DNA from: Pochonia chlamydosporia 170
Taxonomy: Eukaryota > Ascomycota > Sordariomycetes > Hypocreales > Clavicipitaceae
Assembly (NCBI RefSeq): GCF_001653235.2
Contig: NC_035794.1
Span: 744,001 to 808,000, forward strand
Direction: 5' to 3'
DNA: 64,000 nucleotides
Position numbers and translations under genes: made by a program. Positions 21,964 to 34,430 of this stretch are shown piece after piece; position 1 is the stretch's first letter, and each line of letters begins with the position of its first letter. The notes under the pieces are model-generated. The model was not told where the DNA came from. It saw nothing but the letters and a program-made list of their open reading frames with translations, and made no database searches.

Positions 21964-24900
21964 TTATAATGGGCTGATAGATTCAATCCCTTCGGAGTGC
22001 TGCGCAGGGGCTGGATCTGAGCTGGGTATTGGTGCAGGCACAATCACTCGAAGGACACATTCGTCCAGGTGCTCGTAAAAGTCCTGTGCTGTCGCAAACC
22101 GACTCCCGCAAATCGAGCAACGTGCCCCAAAATTGTGTGAAGCGGGTGCACCGTGGCTGTCGAGAAGATGCGCCAGACTACTTGTGCGATTATTCGTCGG
22201 AGTTTGGTCAACATTATGGGCTGTGGCAAGGTGGCGTTTGAAGACGTCTGCTCGCCCAAAGACCTTTTCGTACGGAGAGCCGACCCCAGGACAAAATGGG
22301 CACACCATGGTACCTCGATAGTGGGTGAGAGCATGGCGATTCTTGTCATACTTTCGAGCGAATCCCTTTGTGTGATATTCGCAAGTGATTATAGGGCATT
22401 TTTCGGGCCGCTCTTCCTGATGAGTGAGCATATGTGCCGCCAAATCCTTGACTATTCTCCCACAGTCCGGATGAGGACACTGACTTCGATTATCCGCTGG
22501 TCTAGCCCCTGATTGAGTAGACTGACTTGAGCTTCCTCGGTGCCAGGGGTCGTCGCTAGGCGACACCATATATGCCCTAGAGGTCGAAGCTTCCGGCATA
22601 GCTCTGGAGGTAGACGCTGAAGATTCTGATACAGGGTCACCGCCGTCATCCTCCCCGCCGCTCAGGTAGTCCGCTTGCGTGGGATCAAGGGGCTGCCGAA
22701 CTTCGCGCATCCAATCTTTCAACACAGACATAGGCGGCCAGTCACCACTAGCCTTGCCGCCACGATGGGGACTGAAATGTGCTCGTCGAAGATGAGCAGC
22801 CGCATTGTAGTAAGCCCCATACTGCTTCTGAGCCATACAAGCTTTACAGCTGGATAGCGACACGACTGGTTTGGGGGAGGCATCCCTTGCATTCTCGGCT
22901 TCGCAGCACACCCATCGGCGTACCATCGCCGAATGTTTTGCATCTGTATGCCGTCTTAGTTCGTGTTCTCCTCGAAAGCCCTCGGGGTATTCGTTGCACT
23001 TGTCGCAGTATACGCGTCGCAATGGCGCTCGTTGGTAGAGAGATCTGAATCGTGAGGGAGAACCGGGGGCTCTCCAAGGGGTTTCCAGCTGTCTTGGCGC
23101 GGCGGATGCTTCGCCTACTGTATGTCGTCTTGTTCTTTCCACCTCGGGGCCCTGTGGTGAACTTCCAAGGTCAGATGTTCGGCGCTGTGTTAGTCCCACA
23201 TCATCTTGGAAGCTGGAACGCCAGGTTTGCGGACCGGCGGGCGGCGTTGCCGCTGAGGCCTCCGGTCGACGTTGTTCTTGCACAGCACGGAGAATCGGTG
23301 TCGATGAGAGCTGCCACGCGAGGCTGTTTGGTTTTCGCTGGCGGAGGAAACCGTTGAAGCCCCAACTTTCAAAATAACCATCGCCAAGCCTCAAAAGAAA
23401 GTCGGCACTTGATTCTATTCCTTCATTTGCCCACATATCTCTTCGAATGAGCCGATTTATGCTAAAGAAGAGGGGTGAGTCTTCGTAGAGCATGCTACCT
23501 TCCCAGACACCACCAAAGTGTGGGCCGGATGAACAAAATAATTGTACCAAAGCCCGGTACATGCTGTGAACAACATGGCTTGGATTGCCTGTTGGTGAGC
23601 GTAGCTGTCGCTGGAACACTGATGTGGCAGCTGAGGTCGGCGCCATATCGAGGAGGAGCGTTCTTGTTGCACTGAAAATACAGACCGAGAGAAAATCTGC
23701 CGCAAGATCTCTTGGTTGCTTTGCTGTTTGGGATGAGCACATTAATTCAAAAGACTGAAAAAACCGTATGAGACATTCCTCAAGCAATCGGGCATGCTCG
23801 TCCAGGTCGATTCCCTCAAGTGGCGTTTGTAGGTGGAAAGTTGAACCCACACGAGCTACAGGATCTGGATGAATGATTCCGTAAAATATTGCTTCCCGGA
23901 GCAGCAGCTTTGCAACGTACAAAGTGGGAAAGCTTGCTTCCTCACTTTCTCGCGATGTTGACAAGGACGCCGTTATGCGCAGCAGGGCGAGTAGATCGTA
24001 AGCGGTATCCTGGGCTTGCCAGCTGCTAGCGATGGCAACGAGTGCCGGAGGGACTTGGTTGGGTGAATCGCGACTGTATCCCGACGCCCCATCGGTGGAG
24101 CTGTGTCTCGGGTCTAGGTGTGCTGACCACCAGAAGCCATCGTGAAAATCCAGATTTGTCTTGACCAGTTCCTTGAAATTGTCGGGGAACGAGCACGCTG
24201 ATTGAAGGTATTCATTTATAGCCCGTCGCTGAGAAAGAGGTGATGTTATGGGGGTACGGGTCTGTCTTGGGGATACAGGGCCTGTTGCAATGATTAGAGA
24301 AGAGCGAGAGAGCGATTGCCCACGAGGAACGGAACTTACCAGGTAGCAAAACATCTGCAAAGGAAGCGAGCGGGTTACGGAAACAGCCAATTACACTCCA
24401 GTGCTCCTCATTTCCCGAAGGAGGATTATCAGAACAGTTGGAGCAAGGTTTGTTATTATCGCACTATATGCAGCAGGCCCATTGTCAGTATCTTGAGGGT
24501 GATCATTTGTAACCAAACAAACAAGCAGAGCCCAGAGAAGCATGCCCATACCTTTTTCTTAGCGATTCTGCATCGTAGACACGGGTCTGTTTCGCGGAAT
24601 AATTGAAGCTCTCCAATGGATTCTAACCGTGGTTGATTCGTTTTTGATCGTTTTAGTGGTGGCAACATGGACTCAATATCAGCGTCAGTCGAGTTTCGGC
24701 GCATTCCTTTTAGGCCCGTTGGCGCAAAAAACGTATAATTCGATGACACATCGTCTTTTTCCTTTGAAAGAAGTTGAGGGCTGATGACGGGCAAGCTGGA
24801 AGATGCAGTTAAATTTCCGGTTTGCACTGCTGGCAATTGACGAAGGGACTGGGAGCTGTTGAGGAGTCGAAGAGCCGGTCGTCCGCTGGGCGGTACTATG

Positions 24901-25772
24901 GGAGACGTTTCTATGGAAAACCCAGTCTCCCTGTTAGGTTGGTGAACAAGGCTGTGAGTGTCTCTTTCTTGCTGGCTGGCGAAGCCGTAGACGTAGTGGG
25001 CACATTGCTCGTCCGAGCATTTCAACGAAGGCATCGATCGAGGTTTCCACTCAGCGGCCTCTTCTTGGAGACCACCGGAAGGCTGGCGGATGGAATCGTG
25101 CAGTTCAAGATGCTTGTCTAACCATGCGGCAAAATCTGGAGGCGCCGAGGGCAACGACCTTCTCAGCGGCTCTATAACATCCACTTCTAGTTGGCGCGTT
25201 AGCTTGAGCCTTGGACAACCCATTTGTGTGTTCAGCTCCAGTCAAATGGTAAAAGACGGACTATTGTAGTAACGTACCGTTTTGTAAACATACCGCCTCG
25301 AGACACTCACACCGATACTGAAGCGCACGCGCTTCTTCGGTGCCAGAGAGAACAGGGACCTTAGACGCCAAATCTGTTTACAAGAAGAAAGAAACACTCC
25401 TGTCAGCGATAGCCGTGCTTGCGATATTTTACCTCAGAGTCTAGCAGGACGTTGGTCGTAACAAAGGGAAAGGAGACGCTTCGCTCCTATGTAACCCAAA
25501 ACATTGAGAGACATGATGCGGCGGATAACAAAAATAACCAAAACTAGGCGTTTGAATGAGCAAAATAGTATCAACGTACCATAGCGGTCTACCAGGTCCT
25601 CAAGGACGCGCAGTTTGTGGCGCAACATGTCCAACTCAACGGGAATTTCCAGACCATGCTGGGCAGCGAGCAATACAGAAAGCCTCGACTGAATATCGGC
25701 TTGCTGATTGAGCAACTGGCGGATAGCGACGTCGAGGTCGGGCGCCGTAGCATCTGAGCCAGTGCCAGGCAT
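21964..25772 (-). CDS. Regulator with Zn2Cys6-like cluster and C2H2 zinc fingers
   Basis: This is a putative nuclear transcription regulator of a filamentous-fungal family. Five exons (25580-25772, 25294-25373, 24552-25202, 24340-24463, 21964-24281) join in frame to 1121 residues. An N-terminal helical segment (about 1-65) starts MPGTGSDATAPDL. Near 160 there is a lone Cys/His pair region (LKCSDEQCAHYVYGF). Residues 299-335 carry PCLRCRIAKKKCDNNKPCSNC, with cysteines spaced CX2CX6CX5CX2CX16C, a Zn2Cys6-like cluster split by an intron after KKK. A middle part rich in hydrophobic helices follows (about 370-600), resembling a regulatory domain. The C-terminal third has C2H2-like fingers at roughly 775-800, 826-852, 950-970, 975-1000, 1007-1035 and 1070-1092 (for example CGRIVKDLAAHMLTH). 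Targets are unknown. The start ATG at 25772 is the first that keeps exon 1 in frame. Confidence 0.85.
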
Positions 25773-26665
25773 GGTCACGACTTCGTCCCCCAAAGCCTAT
25801 CATATAGACATAGTTACCTTTTGGGGGAGAAGAGAGAATAGTGCTGGTGTGAATGTATTCTCCTTTTGATGCCGCTCCCAATACCCCGGAGGCCCGATGT
25901 CGCTTATTGCTATTGCAAGTACCAGAATGTACTGCAGATTGTTTTGGTGGTGATGGAGGTTGTGGGTGCGAACCAACGAGGTAACTCGTTTCGACAATTC
26001 AGGCAAAAGGCCGAGGTGAGCGTTCAGGAACAGGTACAGGAACAGGGTGCCAACAACATCCACTTTGTTCCATGGCTCTGGCTCTGGCTCTGGCTCTGGC
26101 TCCGGTTGAGGGTCAGGCTCAGGCTCAGGCTTCCAGGGGAGACATTCAACAACACAAAGTGCTTGTTTCCCTTCCCATATAACATAGTCTGGGGTCAGGA
26201 TTCCGGGTCTCGTCACTCGTCGCGACGGTGGGCCAACGAGTCCGTGCCTGGTTGTATGTGGACAGTGAGAGGATCAATGGAGCAAGGCAAGGCAAGGCAG
26301 GGCAAAAAAGCAAAGCAAAGCCGAGCAGAGCACTCTGAAGGAGCAGATCCGATCAGACAGAGACAGACACACTCATAGGGTGGCGTGTGTGAGTGCTCAA
26401 ACGAGTCAAAATGGGAAGCGGGTGTCTGGTGTGTGTCTGTCTGTGTCCGTGTCTGTGTCTGCCTCTTGTCTCTTCTGTTCCTCAGCGTGTGTTTGTGTTC
26501 GGATTGCTGACTGGTGTGTGGCTGCGCCTGTGTTTGTGCAGAAATGTCTTGCTGATGGCAAACACCCTGGATACCAACAAGCAAGACCAACAAGTTTTCT
26601 TCTGTCCCTCCAGTAATGCCATGCCATCCATGCCTTGGGGTGGTCTGGTCCGTGATGGCGCATCC

Positions 26666-26745
26666 AAACCAAACCAAACCAAACCAAACCAAACCAAACC
26701 AAACCAAACCAAACCAAACCAAACCAAACCAAACCAAACCAAACC
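26666..26745 (+). repeat. (AAACC)16 pentanucleotide microsatellite
   Basis: Sixteen perfect AAACC units occupy exactly 80 bases, followed by two degenerate AAGCC units. Read on the minus strand it is (GGTTT)n. It opens long artefactual frames in several phases on both strands. Confidence 0.97.
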
Positions 26746-27481
26746 AAGCCAAGCCAACCCTTCCCTTCCCTTCCGCCTTCTCTCTCGCCTCGGTCTTGTC
26801 AGGTCGCTGGCATTCATTTACTGCCAGGGGTGTGGTGTGGGCGATGCAATAGTAATAGGATCATGCAACGACATGGTTATCAACCAGGGAGCTGGCCATG
26901 ACTGGAAGCATTGCCTTGCCTTGGACTGGCCTGAGGTGAGGGAGTGACATGGATTGACGGCCGTGGGAACATGGATTGCCCAGGGATGGATGGATGCTTT
27001 GGATGGATTGATGAACTTTGACATGCCTGGCTTGGCCATGCCATACTTTACGGTACATTGATGAAGGGTCATTCAACTGCTCTGGTCTGGCGCAAGCTTC
27101 TGGCCTAGTCTGGCAGCAGAAAGTGACACGGTGGGGGAGGGGCGCCAACGCCGTTATGGTTAGGGAAAGTGGGACAGAGGCGCCAGAGGGACTTCCTTGT
27201 GCCTTGTCGGCTGTAGTCCGTACTGTAGCATACAAGTTCCATTCCCAGATAAACACAGTATCAATACGATGCTCAAACCTTCCAGAGAGTATCTCCCTGC
27301 CCAAGCCCAGTGCCTGCCCGTCATGTCCCCAACGCCCAGCGGGAGGGCCCGGCCAGGAAGGAGCAGGTGGGTAAAGTTCCAAGTGCTCAAGTGGTTGAAA
27401 GAAGGTGACTTGAGGTGACCAGACTTGACTTGACCAACATTGGACCAAACACATGCCTGAGTGAAGCAGCCGACGAGGACC

Positions 27482-27506
27482 AAAAAAAAAAAAAAAAAAA
27501 AAAAAA
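27482..27506 (+). repeat. A25 homopolymer
   Basis: A run of 25 adenines lies in the gene-free region. It is the longest of several A/T tracts in this window. Confidence 0.95.
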
Positions 27507-27681
27507 GTCCCCGTGCGGATACTTCGAGTCATCGCCCACTTCAAGCAATGTCTGGTATGTCTGGTGCATGCATTGTACTGTACTGTCCTGAGCTGTACAT
27601 ACAGAGGCACGCAGTAAGCGGCATCGTGTTGCATCGGGTAACTGACAAAGACCGTGTACACAACATGGTGTCGTATCTCCA

Positions 27682-27724
27682 ACCAGACCAGACCAGGCCA
27701 GGCCAGAGCAGACCAGACCAGATT
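27682..27724. repeat. CCAGACCAGACC-type run
   Basis: Overlapping CCAGACC, CCAGGCC and CCAGAGC heptamers fill about 43 bases. It belongs to the same dispersed motif as the runs at 6301, 42546 and 52586. Confidence 0.7.
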
Positions 27725-29482
27725 GGACCTGGACAGGCCATTGTCACCTTGCACTCACTTGGCACAATCAATGACTCCATCTGGAACGCCCAGCCCAAGC
27801 CCAAGCCCAAGGAGAAGAAGAAGCAGAAGAAGAAGAAGCCCTACCGAGTACACCAGCTGTAGTCTGCAACCAGACCTGCAACCTGCAATTGTAACCTGCA
27901 ACTTGCAACTTACAACCCGCAGCCTGCATCTCATCCCAACCGCCTCGCAACCAAGCTGGCAAATGGCTCGCGATTCCGCTCCAATTCAGCACGCTCCAAT
28001 CCATGACTTACCTTGACACTGCCAGCCTCTGACGCAGGTTCATCACACTCAAGCTGACAGCCCATGCATTTCACGCCTGTCGCTGTTTATCCCTCGTACA
28101 TGAGCTGAAATATCGCTCACCCAGCTTCCTGCCTATTGTCCTCTCACATCAGCCGTGTTGTTTACGCTCTCTGTCTCTTCCATTCGCCACCGTGACTTCT
28201 GTCGCCTCTCAAAAAAAGGTCAAAAGTCGAGGGGTAGCCGCAACCTGTCAACTACGTATCATGTTATTATGTTTGGTATGTAGCCTGGGCGAAATACTAT
28301 TGGTCTTTCGAGTATGTCTGCCCTTCAACGTGCATTCCAGAGGCCTCTTGCCCAGACAGGAGTGCCTGAAGATGAATCTCCAAACTTCATTGACATACCT
28401 ACCCGTGCACAGGGTTGTGTTCACCTGGTGCCTCGTGATTCGTTCGCTATCCCTTTTGATGAGACTTTTCGCGGCCATAGCTCCGGGGGTTTGCGCTGAA
28501 GCGAGAGGCTTTTAGGTGGCTTGATTGTACATACAGACCGTCGCTGTAGGTAAGCAAATTAGGATGGTGGCTGGACTTCTTGTGCATGGGTTGATATGAA
28601 AGATAGGATGCGAGAGCCGACAACGATATGGGGCAAGGACCACCGTTTATGCCGTGTTGCCCACACATGATTGCCCAAGGAAAAAGTATTGACCGTACAT
28701 AGTTGCCAGCTACTGACCCTGTCAGTCAGAAGGAAGAAATAGATCACAATAACAACCTGGTTTGGTGGACTTCGTCAACGTCTGGTAGGCTGGCTCTTTG
28801 GAACCCTTCCCTGTCCGTTGATGCGACAATGGCGTGCCAGAAATTGATCACCGTGAATGTGTTTGTATCCGAAACGTCGGCTTGGTCACGCTTCCCCCAA
28901 AAGTATGTGCGGCTTTCCTATCTTGGACTGCTCTTTGACCTGAGTTTTATTAATCAATTCCACAAATTGTCGCTGTGTAATTACTCCTGTATAGAATGCT
29001 GAAAAATATGGTAGAGCTAGTCGGTACCCACGTGCCTGCGAAGCTACTGTATGTCATGTTGAATGGCTGCCTTTAACCGTAATTGGCCATTCCTCGATCT
29101 ATATGTAATGTCACGGTTGAGCTGTCTCTCCTTTGTCTCAAAAATGGACCACCGGGCAGCTTATTTAAATACCAACGCCGCGCTTGACCCTCCCGAAGTG
29201 TTATCCGCACCCGTGTAATTGAACCACCAAAGTCGTGTGTTTTCCTCTTCTTCTGTATCCGGGCTGTTTCTGTGTCATGATGCTTTTTGCGTCATGTCTC
29301 TGTTGTCCGGAGTCAATGTTGACGCTTTTTTTGGTGACAGTGCCTGGGCTAAATTAGACGCTAGTTCTGGTTGAATGCGAAGCGAATAATACTAGCCTGC
29401 AGGTCGTCTTTTGCCAGTCTCGTCGCGCCTTCCCGCCCCCCGACACCGTCTCCATGGCTTCGTCGTTGTCCAAGAAACTTCA

Positions 29483-30796
29483 TCATTCAGTGCTGGCCCA
29501 TTTCTTCTCCCGCAAGGGTATTTCCTTGCCCGAGGCGACGCGGCTACCGTCGTCTTCGGCCATGAATGCCCAGTATTCACCCAATCGCTCTTCGGCATAC
29601 GAGGCGTAGTCAAAATCGATGTGAGAGATCATGGCCTGGATCAAGGACCAGATGCCCCAGAAGAAGCCAGGAACGCCTCGGAACACATCCACCTCTTCCA
29701 TCAGCTTCCGCGTTTCCTCTTCCTCGTCCATTGTCTTGCCAGACAGCTTGGCGTAGGAAGAAATGTACTCGCGGATGAAAGCAAGCCTCTGAGATTTGGT
29801 AGGAATGGCGGCATAGTCGCAGTTGTAGCCAACCCATTCGGCAAAGTGGTTTGCAATGTCGAATGCCACCGGAGATGGCGTTCCGTATTCGTAGTCAATG
29901 AAGCTAACGGATGGCTCGGCAGCGTCATCGCGATGAATGATTACATTGGCGCATAGAAGGTCACAGTGGGCAAATACCAGCTACAAAGTCACGCATCAGT
30001 CAGCAAAGTTTCTATTCGCAGTTCAGGTGAGGTGCAAAATGGAGAAGGGGGTTGAGTGTCTCAGCCAACATACCCCGTTACTACCCAATCCAGGGCGGTG
30101 CGCGAGCCGCTTGACCATCTTTTCGAGCTCTTCTTGTAGCAGGGCTCTTCTCTCGCGACGCGGCTCCGTGTCTGTAGGCAAGGCCAGGATCCACTTCTGC
30201 ATCGTCGTCCAGACATTGGGGATGGGTTTTCCTGCGGCGGCGTTGACGATGAGGGCACTGTTACTGAGATCCCCGTTGCTGATGCTGTTTCGTCGAAGTG
30301 ACGAGTCAGGGATACATGGCACGGTTGCGTGCCACTGGGCCAGTCGCCGAGCGATGGCCTTGAGGATAGGAGCGTCGGCGAGGTCTTTGGGTTGGGCGAC
30401 GGCACCTGGGATGAAGCGGTAGAGCATACCGTTGCCGAATCGGGCCAAAAGTTGGGGGGCCAGGTTGTATCTCATAAGAAGTTCATGATTTGCTGCTTCC
30501 CGCTCACGATCAATGAGAACGTCGGTGCCATTACCATAGGCTCGAAGCAGAACGGCGTCCTTGTCGATTTGGGCCTTGGTTAATCCGGGACGGCGATTGA
30601 CCGCCTTGAGCAATGTGTTGGTGATACCGTCGGTGAAACGGACAAAGTCGATGTGAGCCTCATCGTTGGCCCATTGAGGAAACAGTGTAAGAATGAGTTT
30701 CATCGCTGAGTTCTGAGAGTCACTGTTGTCGTATTTGAGAGGGATGAAGCGAACGTGGCCATGTTCGCCAGGGGAAACTGCAGCTGCAGGCGCCAT
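29483..30796 (-). CDS. eki1: Ethanolamine kinase (choline/ethanolamine kinase family)
   Basis: This cytosolic kinase phosphorylates ethanolamine with ATP, the first step of the CDP-ethanolamine (Kennedy) route to phosphatidylethanolamine. Exons 30074-30796 and 29483-29980 (intron 93 nt) give 406 residues. Landmarks in order are FTDGITNTLLKA, where the nucleotide-binding N lobe lies, LLRAYGNGTDVLIDRERE, the Brenner-type catalytic motif FAHCDLLCANVI (start of exon 2), FIDYEYGTPSPVAFDIANHF with the second catalytic Asp, and WGIWSLIQAM. The HCDLLCANV form (rather than HNDLLxGN) is, to my knowledge, characteristic of fungal ethanolamine kinases. A choline kinase activity cannot be fully excluded. 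The start at 30796 precedes a short N-terminal extension. Downstream of the stop is a long spacer. Confidence 0.92.
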
Positions 30797-33700
30797 TGCT
30801 GATGAAGCGACACTGGTGGTGTGCAACCAAGCTGGAGAATAGAGGATCGAGTAAACTGGAGGTCGATGGTAGTCTGCAAAAGGCTGACCTCGTCGAACGG
30901 TTGGCTGTGACGGAAAAGAAAAGGGCGACTGCAGAGTAAGAGGTGCAAGGGAGGTAGGTTGAAAAAAAAAAAAAAAAAGTTCAAGTTCGCCAAGTGATGT
31001 TCCTTTGGCCACTCAAAGGTGGATTGCGCAAACAAAAATCTACGAGCCCCAGATTACGGTAACCGTTGATGTCAGATGCGTGGATGCACAATTGCGTTCC
31101 AAGGAAATAGACAAGGTAAGAGGATATCGTCGCAAGCGATCCCGAGGCCAGTAGACGAGGTGACGTTGGAAAAGCGCACACGACCTATTGCCGTTCCAAG
31201 GAGTAGTCCAGAGCAAGATGGGAGGTTTGGAGGTTGAGATTGAGCGTGGAGTGGGCCAGTTAAAGGAAGAGGCGAGCCCATGTGAAAGTCGTGGTGGCCA
31301 CGGTTGGAGGTCAAGCTGGTCTGGTGTGTCTGATGCGGTCTGGTCAGGTTGTTGCAAGGGGATAGGGGGAAAAGGGAAAAAGAAGCAACACAAAACAAGC
31401 TAGAGCCAAAGGCAAATTGTTCTTTTTGCCCGCGTTCAGAGTCTGGTACGGTGCAGTACTTGGTAGTTTTTGATTGATTGATTGAGGACTGGACTGGACC
31501 AAGTGGCTGGCTCTCAAATCAAGTGCCTGGCTGAAGATGCGGGACCCCCCAAGGCTCCATGTTACCTCAAGGCTACTTAAGTATGTACTTCGTACATGCC
31601 GCCGCATACAACTGCCTCTCTTGAACAGACGACTTCGACTTATTACCAACTTACATTCTTACATTCTTGAATTGCATGCACAACAGGCTCGACCGATGAC
31701 GGATGTCTTTGCTCCTGCTGTCTGGTGCTGCGACTATCGGTTTGATGTCATGGCACAACATATGAAGGCACCACCAGCCAGCCATCAGCCATTGGCTTGC
31801 CACACAAGCCAGCCGTCAGGAGCGAATCAGGCGAGGTCCAGTGACAGTAGCCGCGTGCCTCCCCTCGCACCTGCCTCGCCAGTTCGCATTCGAATTTGCA
31901 TCTGAATTTTGTTGGGCTCCAGCGACTGGGCGGGACAGGGGGAGGCGTCATACTCCAGACCGAGCAAGGGCCATCGACATCTGGACCTTTGTATCTCTTG
32001 TGCTCAAGTGGGGAGCCAACATTGAAAGTAACCAACCTGGCGGGCCTCGACCATTTGATACTTGACGAGATTGCCCGGCCGTTTTGTTCCAATAAAACCA
32101 ACGTCAAGAAATGCGCTGGCTAACAGGCGCTGCACCTAACCCGTCAACTTGGAATTACATACATGGCCCCGGGCAATGGGGCAAACACAAGCAAAGTCGT
32201 GATAGAGAGCATTCACCGGCACTGTTTGAATGTGCTCATCTACCTAGGTACATTAACCAAGTATCCATATGGCGTCTGTGGCTCTCTCCGTGTCTCCAAT
32301 GGCCCAATCAATCATTCGGAAACTTCAGTACAATAGAATGGAGATGCCTAGTACTTGCAGATTGCCGAAAGGGTTGGGGCAAATTTACGTGCACTAAACG
32401 GACGCTTCTCTGGTCGACAGGCTGAAATTTGACCCGCCCAAAGAAGCCTCTGCAATGAGACCGATTTCATGCCAAGCACCAGACCAGCTTTGCTTTATTA
32501 CGGCACTGGGAGTATTCCAGAACTCCATCACAGCCGGCCTACGTCACAAAGCAGTGTTTCGAACGGCACAGATCTACTAATTACAAGAAACGCTGGCACA
32601 TCTCTCAATGTGCAAAAGCCGTTCAGCGGCACCGGCATATTTGTATCCCCACTCGACAGCCGTCTTTCACGGTTTTCGGAGCACTTTTAGTATGGCGTTG
32701 CACCGAGTCCTCACGGTTCACGTCCGTCAGGTCCGTTCTGAGTCCGTCTGAGTCCCTACGAATCGCACAAGGCCGTGTCGAAGCCGGCAGTATCGAGTAC
32801 GGCCAGGTCCCAGAGTAAAAGCTGAGCCATGGCATGCCTTGGATCCGAACAGCAAAGGTTGCGATGCAAGTATGCACATGCATAACCAGGGAATGTATTG
32901 TGCCGAGTGTCGCTGCTGGCTCTGATGCTTCCCTCGCTACGGAGTACATGGAAGAGGTGGTGAGAAGAGGGGGTGGCGGGATGTTCCATGTTCCGTGTCC
33001 CATGGTCCTTCGAACAAAACCTTGAAGCTCAAGTTATTTAGAGCCAACATGGAAGTTGAACTGCAGCCTCTCCAGCCCGGGCTTTGTTGAAGAGTGTGGC
33101 ACACTTCTTCCCCAGGTCGCTGGCGTTTCCCACTGGGGCCGCTTTTCACAATGCCTTGACGAGGTCGATCTGCCACGATCGTTGCTCATGCTACCATGGC
33201 TGTAGATCATTTGGGGGCTTCTCAATCTGCGCTAGCTGCCAAAGAGAGGACACCTTCAACTCCAAATAGTGGCACAAGCTCAACTGAGGTTCAGCACGGC
33301 TGCTCTCCCTCACCCCCCCGCCCCGCGTGAGCCAAGGCCGGGCTGCGGTGCCCTCATTGCACTCATGTGCAACTCGCCGTGGCTTGTTCACCTCGTCGTC
33401 TCATCTGACCGCTGTTTTGTGACCAAGTGTTCGAAGCCCAAAGGAAGACGGCTTTTCTTAGCACATGATTTATTGGTCATGGCATGTCTGGTTGTATCCC
33501 TTTGTGCGGAAGTTGTGACAAGGCTAATTATGAGGTAGTAGTGCCTTTTGCTTCAGAGGCAACAAACGAGGTTCCACTTGTGACAACATGTGTGACTCGT
33601 CCTAGCTTCTTCACCGGAAATGCAGTCTATCAGCCGCCTTGATTGAGTCTTTGAGACTTGGAAGGGTCCTTATTGGACTATCGGTATTTCTCATCTTCAA

Positions 33701-34430
33701 ACAATGCAAGCCAAAACGCAGGGGAGCTACAGATCTGGAACAGGGTGATTTACTCAGATGCCTGAATCAAAGGATACTTCAAGTGTAACGATTTTCGCCC
33801 AGGTTGATAAGACCATCCCTTGCCGCAGGAGACATCAAAGATAGACCACGAATACAGTCCGGACGGCCAAGTGCATTCAAACGGGCAAATTCAGCATGTA
33901 TCCGGCGATGTGCACTCACCAAATTTGGTTATCAATACATTATAATGTCATGGCATATGCTTCCAAAGTGCCATGGGCAAATATATCTTGTCACGGAGGA
34001 GTTTGAATGTCACGCCAGCAATAGTCACACACCAATGTCAGACTAAGACGACCCTTATCAAGGTTAAGTTTCTCTTCTTCTTGGAAACCCTTGTAGTTGG
34101 CGTGTCTGCAAACGACCCATCAGCATTCAGGACACACCGTCAGCAAAATTGCATAAGCACTTCCCAATGGAGATTTTTCGGAGCTGCATGTCCCAGTCAG
34201 GCCGCGCCTGCATAACTCAGGAATTTCGGTTCCATGTCTGTTCTTTCGGTGTTACACAAAGCCCTCATGAGTCAAAGATTTCCAAGAAATGGACGGGAAA
34301 AGAAAAAACAATGATTGTGTGCGCGAAAACACGGCCAACATCACTGCGATGCCCACTGTCTGAGTAAAACAGCAGAACGAACAGCACCACAACCCTCACC
34401 CGAAATCCTGCCAATACACAAAAGACAAGA
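30797..34430. other. Divergent gene-free region between ethanolamine kinase and racemase
   Basis: This 3.6-kb stretch contains promoters for the two divergent neighbours. It carries A18 at 30961-30978 in the kinase leader, the palindrome-rich segment CTACTTAAGTATGTACTTCG near 31572-31591, TACCTAGGTA near 32241-32250, and TACGGAGTAC near 32939-32948. No gene was recognised. Confidence 0.5.

Larger units (their letters stand above)
25773..29482. other. Gene-free region rich in simple repeats
   Basis: No gene was recognised in this 3.7 kb. It contains GGCTCT-type repeats at about 26070-26105, the AAACC microsatellite, CCAGACC runs at 27682-27724, an A25 tract, and short T/A homopolymers. The minus-strand frame at 25800-26216 encodes a Pro-Glu repeat generated by the GGCTCT repeat and is considered spurious. 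The right end is the 3' side of the ethanolamine kinase gene. Confidence 0.5.

Noticed and set aside
25800..26216. Frame with a Pro-Glu repeat
   Set aside because: The repeat is created by GGCTCT microsatellite units; flanking sequence has no gene-like features.
26213..26817. Several long frames around the AAACC array
   Set aside because: They encode only the repeat (Asn-Gln-Thr-Lys-Pro or Trp-Phe-Gly-Leu-Val) and exist because the repeat has no stop codon in these phases.
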